DNA of 64,000 nt from Arthrobacter sp. ES3-54 (GTDB taxonomy: Bacteria; Actinomycetota; Actinomycetes; Actinomycetales; Micrococcaceae): contig NZ_JAQFIF010000012.1 in NCBI RefSeq assembly GCF_029504395.1, positions 1 to 64,000 on the forward strand, read 5' to 3'. Positions 40,838-48,261 of this stretch are shown in pieces. Position 1 is the first letter of the stretch. The number at the start of each line of letters is the position of its first letter. The position numbers were made by a program, and so were the translations under genes. The notes beneath the pieces are model-generated. The model saw only the letters and a list, made by a program, of their open reading frames with translations. It made no database searches and was not told the origin of the DNA.

Positions 40838-40980
40838 ACTGCTGCCTCCCCAATTTCCTTGCCTCGTTGCAATAGCCGGCGGTTCGTACGGGAAATTCGC
40901 CGGCCTTCTCGAGGGTAGCCCGGTGATGGAGCCCACACAACGCTACCGACGGGTACGTTACAGGCGGTGACCTCGGTCAC

Positions 40981-42711
40981 TCATTTGGCGTTGTCGTACG
41001 AGTCCACCACCGCTACGCTGACCGGAAATTCCACCGGAATCCGGCCGAACAGCAGCTCCTTGGCGGCAGCTGCGGAGTCCTCGATCGCCTTGATGCAATC
41101 CCCGACGGCGCTTTCGGGGCAGTGCACCATTACTTCGTCGTGGAGGAAGAACACCAGTTCGCCAACGGCGGCGCCGTCCGATTGCATGGCGCGCAGCCGG
41201 CGTCGCAATTCAGCGAGCCAGCACGCCGCCCAATCAGCGGCCGAGCCCTGGACCACGAAGTTCCGGGTGAAGCGGCCGCGCGAGCGGGCGATCGAGTCCG
41301 CCCGGCGCTGTTCTTCCGCGGTGGTGGAGTGCTGGCTCTGCAACCAGCGGTCCGACGGCGGCGGGCTGCTCCGGCCCAGCCGTGAGGTGACGGTCCTGCC
41401 GGCTTCGCCGTCGCGGGCAGCTTGCTCGACGAAGCCCACGGCGCGGGGGTACGTGCGGGCCAGCTGGGGCATCAGCCGACCGGACTCACCCGTCGTCGCC
41501 CCGTAGATGGCTCCGAGGAGGGCCACCTTGGCTTTTGCCCGGTCGCCGCCGAAGCCCTGCGCGGCAATGCCTGCATAGAGGTCCTTGTCCCGGGCGGCCT
41601 CGGCCATTTTGGCATCCTGCGCCAGCGCCACGAGCACTCGCGGTTCCAGCTGCGAGGCGTCGGCAACGATCAGTTTGTGGCCTGGATCGGCGTGGACCGC
41701 GCCGCGGACCTGGCGCGGGATTTGCAGCGCCCCGCCGCCCCGGGACGCCCACCGGCCCGACACCACGCCGCCCACCACGTACTCAGGCTGGAACCGGCCG
41801 TCCTTCACCCAAGTATCAAGCCACGCCCAGCCATTGGCCGCGTGCAGACGGGCCAGTTTCTTGTAGGTCAGCAACGGCACGATCGCGGGGTGGCTGGATT
41901 CCTTCAGCTCCCATTGGCGGGTGGTCTTCACTTCGATGCCGTTGCGGTGCAGGGCGCGCATGAGCTCCTGCGGGGAGTCCGGGTTCAGCGCCGGCGACTT
42001 CAGCAGCAGCCTCAGTTCGGCTGTGAGCGATTCGAGTTTGGCCGGACGGCGGCCCGGAGCCGGGCGGGGGCCGAGGTGATCCGCGAGAATCTGCTCGTGC
42101 AGTTCCTCCCGCCACGGGACACCGGTGTGCTGCATTTCGGCGGCGATCATGGCCCCGGCCGATTCTGCTGCGAGCAACAGCTGCAGCCGTTGGCGGCGGC
42201 TCGCGTCGGTGACGATCGCCGTGCTGGAGTCCGTTCCCGCCTGGCTCAGTGCCTCCTGCTGCGCGGCGTACTCGGCGCGAAGAGCCTCAAGGGATTGGCC
42301 GGGACGCTGACCGGGGGCCGGGGCATCGAACAGGGCCCCCTGTTCCGGCGGCGGGGCAGGGGGCTGCAGGCCCCGCGGTGGCTGCTGCAGCTCGTCGTCC
42401 TGCGTCAGCTTCTCCGCCGCCTGCGCATAGCCGGTGTGGGCGGTGAACTCCGAGTGGGCCAAGATCGAACCGCACAACGTGAGGTCGTAGCAGCGCTCGA
42501 GTTCCACCGCGGCGCCCAGAAGCGCCGGATACCAGTCCTGCGTCCGGTGCCAGATCCAGCGCGGGTGCCGCTCCTCAAGCCCGCGCACCACTCCGGCGAG
42601 GTCGCCGGCGCTGACAACCCGGGGTTCCGGATTGGACGGTTCGGGGGCGCCGTCCGCCGTGAGTTGCTGCAGCGCCGCGCCGTCGGCGTGGGCAGCGAGC
42701 AGCAGGTACAT
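40981..42711 (-). CDS. Bifunctional 3'-5' exonuclease/family A DNA polymerase-like protein
   Basis: ATG at 42711 gives a 576-residue protein starting MYLLLAAHADG; the frame is open far upstream but only as a shadow of the Ssd gene. Residues 1-190 are a degenerate DnaQ-like exonuclease domain. The C-terminal part has Pol I motifs: motif A VADASQLEPRVLVALAQD, the O-helix DRAKAKVALLGAIYG, and motif C FFLHDEVMVHCPE. Compared with Pol I there is no 5' nuclease domain and the thumb is short. This is an actinobacterial family thought to act in DNA repair or damage tolerance; the exonuclease acidic residues are not obvious, so its activity is doubtful. Confidence 0.88.
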   Translation of the reverse strand: MYLLLAAHADGAALQQLTADGAPEPSNPEPRVVSAGDLAGVVRGLEERHPRWIWHRTQDWYPALLGAAVELERCYDLTLCGSILAHSEFTAHTGYAQAAEKLTQDDELQQPPRGLQPPAPPPEQGALFDAPAPGQRPGQSLEALRAEYAAQQEALSQAGTDSSTAIVTDASRRQRLQLLLAAESAGAMIAAEMQHTGVPWREELHEQILADHLGPRPAPGRRPAKLESLTAELRLLLKSPALNPDSPQELMRALHRNGIEVKTTRQWELKESSHPAIVPLLTYKKLARLHAANGWAWLDTWVKDGRFQPEYVVGGVVSGRWASRGGGALQIPRQVRGAVHADPGHKLIVADASQLEPRVLVALAQDAKMAEAARDKDLYAGIAAQGFGGDRAKAKVALLGAIYGATTGESGRLMPQLARTYPRAVGFVEQAARDGEAGRTVTSRLGRSSPPPSDRWLQSQHSTTAEEQRRADSIARSRGRFTRNFVVQGSAADWAACWLAELRRRLRAMQSDGAAVGELVFFLHDEVMVHCPESAVGDCIKAIEDSAAAAKELLFGRIPVEFPVSVAVVDSYDNAK

Positions 42712-42846
42712 AGGGTCAATTCTGCCCTGCTCCGGGGCGTGGTCCGTGCGCATTTCCTGGTCGCGGCGGCAGGAAGGCCGCGGTGCTTGTCCACATAGCC
42801 CACGATGGCGGTTACGCTGCGCTCGCCGCCCGGGCACAGTGGCAGC

Positions 42847-43956
42847 ATGAACAGGCACCAGCAACGTGGTCCAGGCTCGCCGCCTCCGCCGGAGCAGGGG
42901 CCCTGGATCCCCGGAGATTCGGCGGAAACCCTGCTCGTCACCGGGGTCGAGGTGCTGCGCGGCGAAGTGGAACGCATCGTCGCTGCGGCCGGCGGCCAGT
43001 TGCGGACGGTGCAGGACGTTGCCGAGGCTGCACCGTTCTGGGATGCCGCGGCCGCCGTGCTGGTGGGCAGCGACATCCGCGAGTTGCCGCCCCGGCGGAG
43101 GGCTCCTGCCGTGCTGCTCGGCCTCAAGGGTGACGGGGACGGACTGTGGCATCTGGCCGCCGCAGTCGGGGCTGAACGCGTCGCGGTGCTGCCGGACGCG
43201 GCCGCCTGGCTGGCGGAATACCTGAGCCGGTCCCGCGCGCCGGAAGCCGGCGGACTGGTTCTGGGTCTCACCGGCGGCTGCGGCGGTGCCGGGGCCACGA
43301 CGGCCGCCATCTTGATCGCGCAGGCCGCCGCCGAAACCGGGATCCGCGTGCTCCTGATCGACGGCGACCCCTGTGGCGGCGGTCTGGAACTGTCGTTGGC
43401 CGCCGAGGACGCCCCCGGGCTCCGGTGGCCGGATCTGGCCGGGGTGAGCGGCAGCATCGACCCTGCCCAGCTGCACGATGCGCTGCCGGTCGCCGGCGGA
43501 TTCGCCTTCCTGTCGTGGCCGGGAACCCGGGATCGTGCCGCCGGTGTGGACGCGGTCACCGTGGCCGCGGTTCTCGATGCCGCCCGCCGCGGCTGCGAGT
43601 TGGTCGTGCTGGATATGGGCCGGGAACGGGAGGCTTTACGGGCCTTCGCCGGCGAATGCGACCGGATCATCGTCGTCGCGCCCGCCCGGCTGCGGGCCGC
43701 CGTCGCCACGGCGTGGCTGCTGCAGGAGCTTCCCCTTGTGGACACCGCGCTCGTGGTCCGGGCCGGTCCCGGCGCCGCCTTGGATGCGCCGCTGATCGCC
43801 GACTCCGTGGGGCTCGCCCTTCAGGGCATCATGCCAGACATCAAGGGTCTGGCAGGAGCAACGGAACTCGGCCGCCTTCTGGAAGCCGGCCGGCAGCGCG
43901 CCGTACGCCGGTTCGGCGCCGGAGTCCTTGACCTGAACGGCGGAGATGACTCATGA
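42847..43956 (+). CDS. CpaE/Ssd-like MinD-superfamily protein, first gene of the Tad cluster
   Basis: A 369-residue protein: an N-terminal receiver-like domain (about 30-125, TLLVTGVEVLRGEVERIV, AAVLVGSDIREL) and a MinD-type domain (about 135-345) with the deviant Walker A GGCGGAGATTAAI, LIDGDPCGGGLELSLA and LVVLDMGRE. It corresponds to Rv3660c (Ssd), which localises Tad pilus machinery or affects septation. The Walker lysine of KGGxGKT is replaced (GGCGGAGAT), so ATP handling may differ. It heads a seven-gene operon, overlapping tadA by four bases. Shine-Dalgarno is weak. Confidence 0.85.
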   Translation: MNRHQQRGPGSPPPPEQGPWIPGDSAETLLVTGVEVLRGEVERIVAAAGGQLRTVQDVAEAAPFWDAAAAVLVGSDIRELPPRRRAPAVLLGLKGDGDGLWHLAAAVGAERVAVLPDAAAWLAEYLSRSRAPEAGGLVLGLTGGCGGAGATTAAILIAQAAAETGIRVLLIDGDPCGGGLELSLAAEDAPGLRWPDLAGVSGSIDPAQLHDALPVAGGFAFLSWPGTRDRAAGVDAVTVAAVLDAARRGCELVVLDMGREREALRAFAGECDRIIVVAPARLRAAVATAWLLQELPLVDTALVVRAGPGAALDAPLIADSVGLALQGIMPDIKGLAGATELGRLLEAGRQRAVRRFGAGVLDLNGGDDS

Positions 43957-45293
43957 GTGCCCATGCGGCCGTGGAACCCGCCGAACCCGAACAGCCCACC
44001 GGGCGGGCGCCGGGCCGCAGGCGCTCGCAGGGATTTCTCGACCAGACGCTGCTGGATTCCGTGCGCGAGTCCGTCATGGCAGATGCTACGCCGGTGACCC
44101 CGTCGCGGGTGGCGGCCGCGGTCCAGGCGAGCGGACGGCTGCTCGGCACGGCCGGCGCCCTGGCCGCGGTGGAGAGCATCAGCGCGGAACTGAACGGCCT
44201 GGGCCCCCTGCAGCCGCTCACCCGGGACCCCGCCGTGACGGACATCTTTGTCAACGGGCCGGACTCGGTCTGGCTGGACCGCGGCGGTGGTCTGGAAAAG
44301 GCGCCGGTCGTCTTTTCCGGGGAGCCGCAGATCCGGGCCCTCGCCGCGAGGCTGGTGGCAGCCGGCGGGCGCCGCCTGGATGACGGTTCGCCGTGCGTCG
44401 ACGTCCGGCTCGACGGCGGCTACCGGGTGCACGCGGTGCTGCCGCCCATTTCCACGGCCGGAACCCTCCTGAGCGTGCGCATCCGCCGGGCCACGGTCTT
44501 CACCATGCCCGAGCTCAGGCGAGACGGCATGTTCGGGTCCGGGACTGTCGGGAGCCTGGTCCAGTCCGTGCTCGAACGCATGGTGGCGTCCAGGCTGAGC
44601 TTCCTCATCAGCGGTGCCACCGGCTCGGGGAAAACGACGCTACTGGCTACGCTGCTGGGACTGTGCCACCCCGGGGAGAGACTCGTCCTGATTGAGGACG
44701 CCGCGGAACTGAATCCGGTCCACCCGCACGTCGTCTCGCTGGAATCCCGGCACGGAAACCTGGAAGGCGGCGGTGCCGTGGACCTCGGCGAACTGGTCCG
44801 CCAGGCCCTGAGGATGCGGCCGGACCGGCTGGTGGTGGGCGAATGCCGCGGCGCGGAGGTCCGCGAGCTGCTCTCGGCCATGAACACCGGACATACGGGA
44901 GGCGGCGGGACCATCCACGCGAATGAGGCCGCGGCTGTGCCCGCCCGGCTGGCGGCCCTTGGCGCGCTCGCCGGCATGGGCCAGGACGCCGTACGGCTGC
45001 AGGTCGCCAGTGCGATCGACGCCGTCGTACATGTCGAACGGACCGAAACCGGGCGCCAGGTCGCGAGCATTGGAATCATGGAGGCCGACGACATTGGCCT
45101 GACAGTCACCGGCGCACTGGACGTCCAACAAGGCCAGCTCCGCTTCGGCCGGGCCTGGCCGCAGCTGGCGGACCGTCTCGGCCTGGATCCCGGCTTGGCC
45201 GGAGCGGGTCCCTCCGAGCTGCAGGAAGCGCGGCTGGCAGAGCGCCCGCCGGGATCCGGACACGAACCCGCGGGGGCATGGACGCTGCGATGA
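43953..45293 (+). CDS. tadA: Tad/CpaF secretion ATPase
   Basis: A 446-residue type II/IV secretion ATPase. Landmarks: DPAVTDIFVNGPDSVWLDRGGG, VDVRLDGGYRVHAVLPP, Walker A SGATGSGKTTLL, the Asp box VLIEDAAEL, Walker B LRMRPDRLVVGECRG, and the His box NTGHTGGGGTIHAN. It powers assembly of Flp-type pili from the inner face of the membrane as a hexamer. The N-terminal ~40 residues are basic. The start overlaps the Ssd gene and the stop overlaps the TadB gene (ATGA). Confidence 0.95.
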   Translation: MSAHAAVEPAEPEQPTGRAPGRRRSQGFLDQTLLDSVRESVMADATPVTPSRVAAAVQASGRLLGTAGALAAVESISAELNGLGPLQPLTRDPAVTDIFVNGPDSVWLDRGGGLEKAPVVFSGEPQIRALAARLVAAGGRRLDDGSPCVDVRLDGGYRVHAVLPPISTAGTLLSVRIRRATVFTMPELRRDGMFGSGTVGSLVQSVLERMVASRLSFLISGATGSGKTTLLATLLGLCHPGERLVLIEDAAELNPVHPHVVSLESRHGNLEGGGAVDLGELVRQALRMRPDRLVVGECRGAEVRELLSAMNTGHTGGGGTIHANEAAAVPARLAALGALAGMGQDAVRLQVASAIDAVVHVERTETGRQVASIGIMEADDIGLTVTGALDVQQGQLRFGRAWPQLADRLGLDPGLAGAGPSELQEARLAERPPGSGHEPAGAWTLR

Positions 45294-46186
45294 CCATCCT
45301 CCTGATCAGCGCTTTGGTGCTGGCCGTGTGGCTGGCATTTCCCTCCTCGCGCGCGGCCGGTCAGCGCACTCGCAGGGCATTGCAAGGCATCGGCACGGGA
45401 AGTTCCGCCGCCGAAGGGCAGCCGCGATCCCGCCTGCTTAGAGCAGTCCGGCGATTCGGTGGCTTGCACGGTAGGGGATCCGCAGGTGCTGGGCCCGTCC
45501 CAATGACTGTCGTGGTCCAACAGTTGGCCGCGCTGCTGAAGGGAGGGCGCATCCCCGCCCGGCTGTGGGACGAACTCTGGGTCCTGTACGGCGGGGACGC
45601 TGCGCGGGAACGGTCCGCGGGCCAGATGGCGGGGCACGGTGCAGGCCGCGACCAGGCCCGCGAAGGCTCCGGAACGGTCCTCGGCCCGGACTCCCTCAGG
45701 ATCCTTGCGGCCGCGCGTGCAGCCGCCCTGCGCGGGTCCTCCGTGGCCGCGGCCATCCGTCGCGAGGTCTCCGGCGGGTCTGCCGGCGCGGGCACGGTCG
45801 TCTTAGCCAGGGGGGCGGTGGGCGTCCTGGCCGGTCGGGACGTGCGCGTGTGGGGCGAGCTCGCCGCATGCTTTGACACAGCCGAGGCCAGCGGTTGCCC
45901 GCTGGCCGATGTCCTGGCGCGCTTTGCCGCCCACCTTGAGACGGAGGACGACGCCGAGGCCGCCCGGCAGACCGCCCTGGCGGGGCCGCGCGCGACTGTC
46001 CGTTTACTGACCTGGCTCCCGCTGTCCGGCCTGGCGCTCGGCCTGCTGCTTGGCGTGGACCCGGTGGCGACACTGCTGGGGAACCCCTGGGGCCTCGCGG
46101 CGCTGGCGGCAGGTGTGGCGCTGACCGCCGTCGGCCGGTTGTGGTCCTCACGGCTAGTCCAGGCCGCGGCGGAAGCCCCATCGTGA
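45290..46186 (+). CDS. TadB-like type II secretion system F-domain protein
   Basis: Start at 45290 overlaps the tadA stop; an ATG at 45278 is possible. The ~298-residue protein has an N-terminal transmembrane helix (2-18), a cytoplasmic GspF-like region with VVVQQLAALLKGGRIPARLWDEL and ACFDTAEASGCPLADVLARFAAHLE, and two C-terminal helices (about 227-246, 250-272, LLTWLPLSGLALGLLLGV). It is an inner-membrane platform protein of the pilus machine. The middle (residues 100-165) is Gly/Ala/Arg-rich and poorly conserved. Confidence 0.82.
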   Translation: MTILLISALVLAVWLAFPSSRAAGQRTRRALQGIGTGSSAAEGQPRSRLLRAVRRFGGLHGRGSAGAGPVPMTVVVQQLAALLKGGRIPARLWDELWVLYGGDAARERSAGQMAGHGAGRDQAREGSGTVLGPDSLRILAAARAAALRGSSVAAAIRREVSGGSAGAGTVVLARGAVGVLAGRDVRVWGELAACFDTAEASGCPLADVLARFAAHLETEDDAEAARQTALAGPRATVRLLTWLPLSGLALGLLLGVDPVATLLGNPWGLAALAAGVALTAVGRLWSSRLVQAAAEAPS

Positions 46187-46199
46187 CTCCGCGGCCGCC

Positions 46200-46829
46200 G
46201 TGAGGCCCGAACTGACCGGATTCGTGGTGGCAACGAGCCTTGCCGGTGCAGCCGTCGTGGTCCTCGCCCGCCCGGGACGTGTCCGCCGGCGGCTCCGGCA
46301 CCAATTTCCGGCCCCGGCCGATCCGGCTGACCCGGCTGACCCGGCCACCCGAAGTCCGGCGCCCCGCGGCGCCGGACGGCATGGGCGTCACGGCTTCCCA
46401 GGTCTGCGGGATACCGCCATGATGCTGGAATTGATCGGCGCAATGCTGGATGCGGGCGCCGGGCTTGGCCGGTCCCTCGAACTCGTCGCCGCCCTTGTGC
46501 CTCCGGAACTCGGGCGGCAGCTTCGGCCGGTTGTGTCGGCACTCGCAATCGGCGCCGACTGGGACACAGCATGGCGCAGTTCCGGTGCCCGGGCGCCCCA
46601 GCTCCTCGCCCTGCGCGACGGGCTTTGCTTCGCCGCGCTCACCGGCGCCCCCTCCTCAGCGCTGCTCTATGCCCAGGCCGCCCGGCTTCGCCGCGAACGC
46701 AACAGGGCTGCCGAGCAGCGTGCGGCGGCGCTGGGCGTGAAGCTCGTTGTGCCGCTGGGCCTGTGCTCCCTGCCGGCGTTTGTGTGCCTCGGCGTCGTGC
46801 CCGTGCTCCTGGGGCTGCTCCCGGCCTGA
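46200..46829 (+). CDS. TadC-like type II secretion system F-domain protein
   Basis: GTG start at 46200, 13 bases after the TadB stop. The 209-residue protein has an N-terminal helix (6-22), a Pro/Asp/Ala-rich linker with PADPADPADPA, a GspF domain (MMLELIGAMLDAGAGLGRSLELVAALVPPEL, GADWDTAW) and a C-terminal helix pair (VKLVVPLGLCSLPAFVCLGVVPVLLGLL). With TadB it forms the membrane platform. It is shorter than proteobacterial TadC (about 300 aa), as usual for actinobacteria. Confidence 0.82.
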   Translation: MRPELTGFVVATSLAGAAVVVLARPGRVRRRLRHQFPAPADPADPADPATRSPAPRGAGRHGRHGFPGLRDTAMMLELIGAMLDAGAGLGRSLELVAALVPPELGRQLRPVVSALAIGADWDTAWRSSGARAPQLLALRDGLCFAALTGAPSSALLYAQAARLRRERNRAAEQRAAALGVKLVVPLGLCSLPAFVCLGVVPVLLGLLPA

Positions 46830-46969
46830 TGCCGGCAGTTCTCCTCCACACCCCGGGCGTAGGGGCACGTTTTCCACTTGGCGGACCTCGGGGCTTACGG
46901 CGCACCAGCCCAGCCGGGAGAGTGGAACCAGCCGGCGATCCTGCCGGTGTCCCGTGGAAGGAAAAGCAG

Positions 46970-47254
46970 ATGTCAATAAATCAGGACACTCCCGCTGCAA
47001 GTCGGAAGGACACAGGGGAGGGCGGCGTTGCCGAGGTGTACGAGATCTATCCCGGCGCCAGCTCGGTTGTCCCCGTCCAGCCGCAGGGGCGCAGGAGGCC
47101 GCCATCCGCGCAGGCGGGAATGGCCACCGCCGAATATGCCATAGCAACGCTGGCCGCCGTCGGGTTCGCCGGGGTCCTCGTGTTCATCATGCGCAGCGAT
47201 GAGGTCCGCGGTTTCCTCCTGAACCTCATTCGGACAGCGCTCACGCTGCCATGA
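46970..47254 (+). CDS. DUF4244 Flp-type pilin
   Basis: Start at 46970 has GGAAGG eight bases ahead. The 94-residue protein has a ~50-residue polar leader (EVYEIYPGASSVVPVQPQG, then RRRPPSAQAG), a Gly before MATAEYAIATLAAVGFAGVL and a hydrophobic helix to residue ~75. Gly-Met-x3-Glu is the type IV prepilin-peptidase context with Glu at +5. It is likely the major pilin, equivalent to Rv3656c. The leader is much longer than in Proteobacteria. It is 140 bases downstream of the TadC gene and overlaps the TadE gene. Confidence 0.85.
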   Translation: MSINQDTPAASRKDTGEGGVAEVYEIYPGASSVVPVQPQGRRRPPSAQAGMATAEYAIATLAAVGFAGVLVFIMRSDEVRGFLLNLIRTALTLP

Positions 47255-47703
47255 AGGCAGGCTGGCACGGCTGGGGCAGTAGCAGCCGGAGGGAGCCGCC
47301 GCCCACGGCGGAGTGTCGCGGGGCGGTCACTGCGGAGTTCGCCGTGGCGTTGCCCTCGGTCGTGTTCCTGCTCGCCCTCCTGCTGGCGGGTTCGGCGGCC
47401 GGAGTAACGCAACTGCGCGTCGAGGAAGCGGCCCGCGGCGGTGCCCGCGCACTGGCCAGGGGAGCCGGGGCCGGCGAAGTGGGAGACATTGTCCGCCGGC
47501 TCGCCGGCGATACGGCAGCGGCCGAGGTGACGCTCGACGGCGAATGGCACAGGGTCACCGTTTCCGGCCGCGTCCCCGGGGCAGTCGGTTCTCTCATTCC
47601 GTGGGTCCTGAGCGCCAGTGTGTGGGCGCGTGCTGAGGCCCCCGGTGCGGCACGACAGCCCCGGTTAGATGGTGCCTCCCGCTCCCCGGGGCAGGGCACC
47701 TGA
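47251..47703 (+). CDS. TadE-family pilus assembly protein
   Basis: A 150-residue protein beginning MKAGWHGWGSSSRREP, with the TadE signature AECRGAVTAEFAVALPSVVFLLALLLAGSA around residue 20-50; a prepilin-like Glu follows the Gly-Ala. The C-terminal part (VTQLRVEEAARGGARALARG, DTAAAEVTLDGEWHRVTVSG) is extracytoplasmic. TadE proteins are minor pseudopilins. ATGA overlap with the pilin gene and a GATG overlap with the next gene show tight coupling. Confidence 0.85.
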   Translation: MKAGWHGWGSSSRREPPPTAECRGAVTAEFAVALPSVVFLLALLLAGSAAGVTQLRVEEAARGGARALARGAGAGEVGDIVRRLAGDTAAAEVTLDGEWHRVTVSGRVPGAVGSLIPWVLSASVWARAEAPGAARQPRLDGASRSPGQGT

Positions 47704-48143
47704 TGTCGCCGACACGTGCCGGGGCCCACGGGCCGCGGCCCCGAAGTCCGGCTCCTGACCGTGCCCCGCACCGCTGCCGGCCTTCGGAGCGGGGCTCCGG
47801 GACCGTCTTGGCCCTGGGGCTCGGGCTGGTGATCATCATGGCGGCGGCCTTGCTGCTGCTTCTGGCCCAATCGGCCATCGCGGCGTCGAGGGCTGCGGCA
47901 GCTGCCGACCTCGCGGCGCTGGCTGCCGCGGATGCCGCACGGGGAATCACGTCCGGCGAGCCCTGTGCCGTGGCCCGGGAGGTCGCGCGGAAGAACGACG
48001 CCGCGATGGTTGCCTGTTCTGAAGGGCAGGACGCCACAGTTCAGGTCCGCACCGAGCTCGGCGCCGGACCGTTCCTCGGGGCGGCCACAGGGCTGGCCCG
48101 AGCGGGACCGCCCCCTGCGCCCGGGAGCGGGTCCCCGCCGTGA
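47703..48143 (+). CDS. Rv3654c-family TadE-like protein
   Basis: A 146-residue protein: a basic Pro/Arg-rich N-terminus (residues 1-30), ERGSGTVLALGLGLVIIMAAALLLL as membrane helix (about 29-60), then AASRAAAAADLAALAAADAARG, typical of Rv3654c/TadG-like proteins, and a C-terminal region with two Cys (GEPCAVAREVARKNDAAMVAC). It is the last gene of the Tad operon. Although M. tuberculosis Rv3654c has been reported as a secreted effector, a structural role in the pilus is the simpler reading. Confidence 0.82.
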   Translation: MSPTRAGAHGPRPRSPAPDRAPHRCRPSERGSGTVLALGLGLVIIMAAALLLLLAQSAIAASRAAAAADLAALAAADAARGITSGEPCAVAREVARKNDAAMVACSEGQDATVQVRTELGAGPFLGAATGLARAGPPPAPGSGSPP

Positions 48144-48202
48144 ATGACGCCCGCTTCACGGCGGAGGACCAGGCGCGGAGGGCCGGGAGCCGCGAATCTG
48201 CC

Positions 48203-48233
48203 CACGGCCGCGCGCCGACGTCCCGCGGCCGTG
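48203..48233 (+). terminator. Hairpin between the Tad operon and the helicase gene
   Basis: CACGGCCGCG (48203-48212) pairs perfectly with CGCGGCCGTG (48224-48233) across an 11-base loop, located between convergent genes. No T-run. Confidence 0.55.
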
Positions 48234-48261
48234 CACCACCGGAATGCCGCTGAGACGCGGT

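Noticed and set aside
40981..43745. Extension of the polymerase frame to 43476 and the parallel frame to 43745
   Set aside because: These extensions lie antisense to the Ssd-like gene and lack domain content; the family N-terminus is at 42711.
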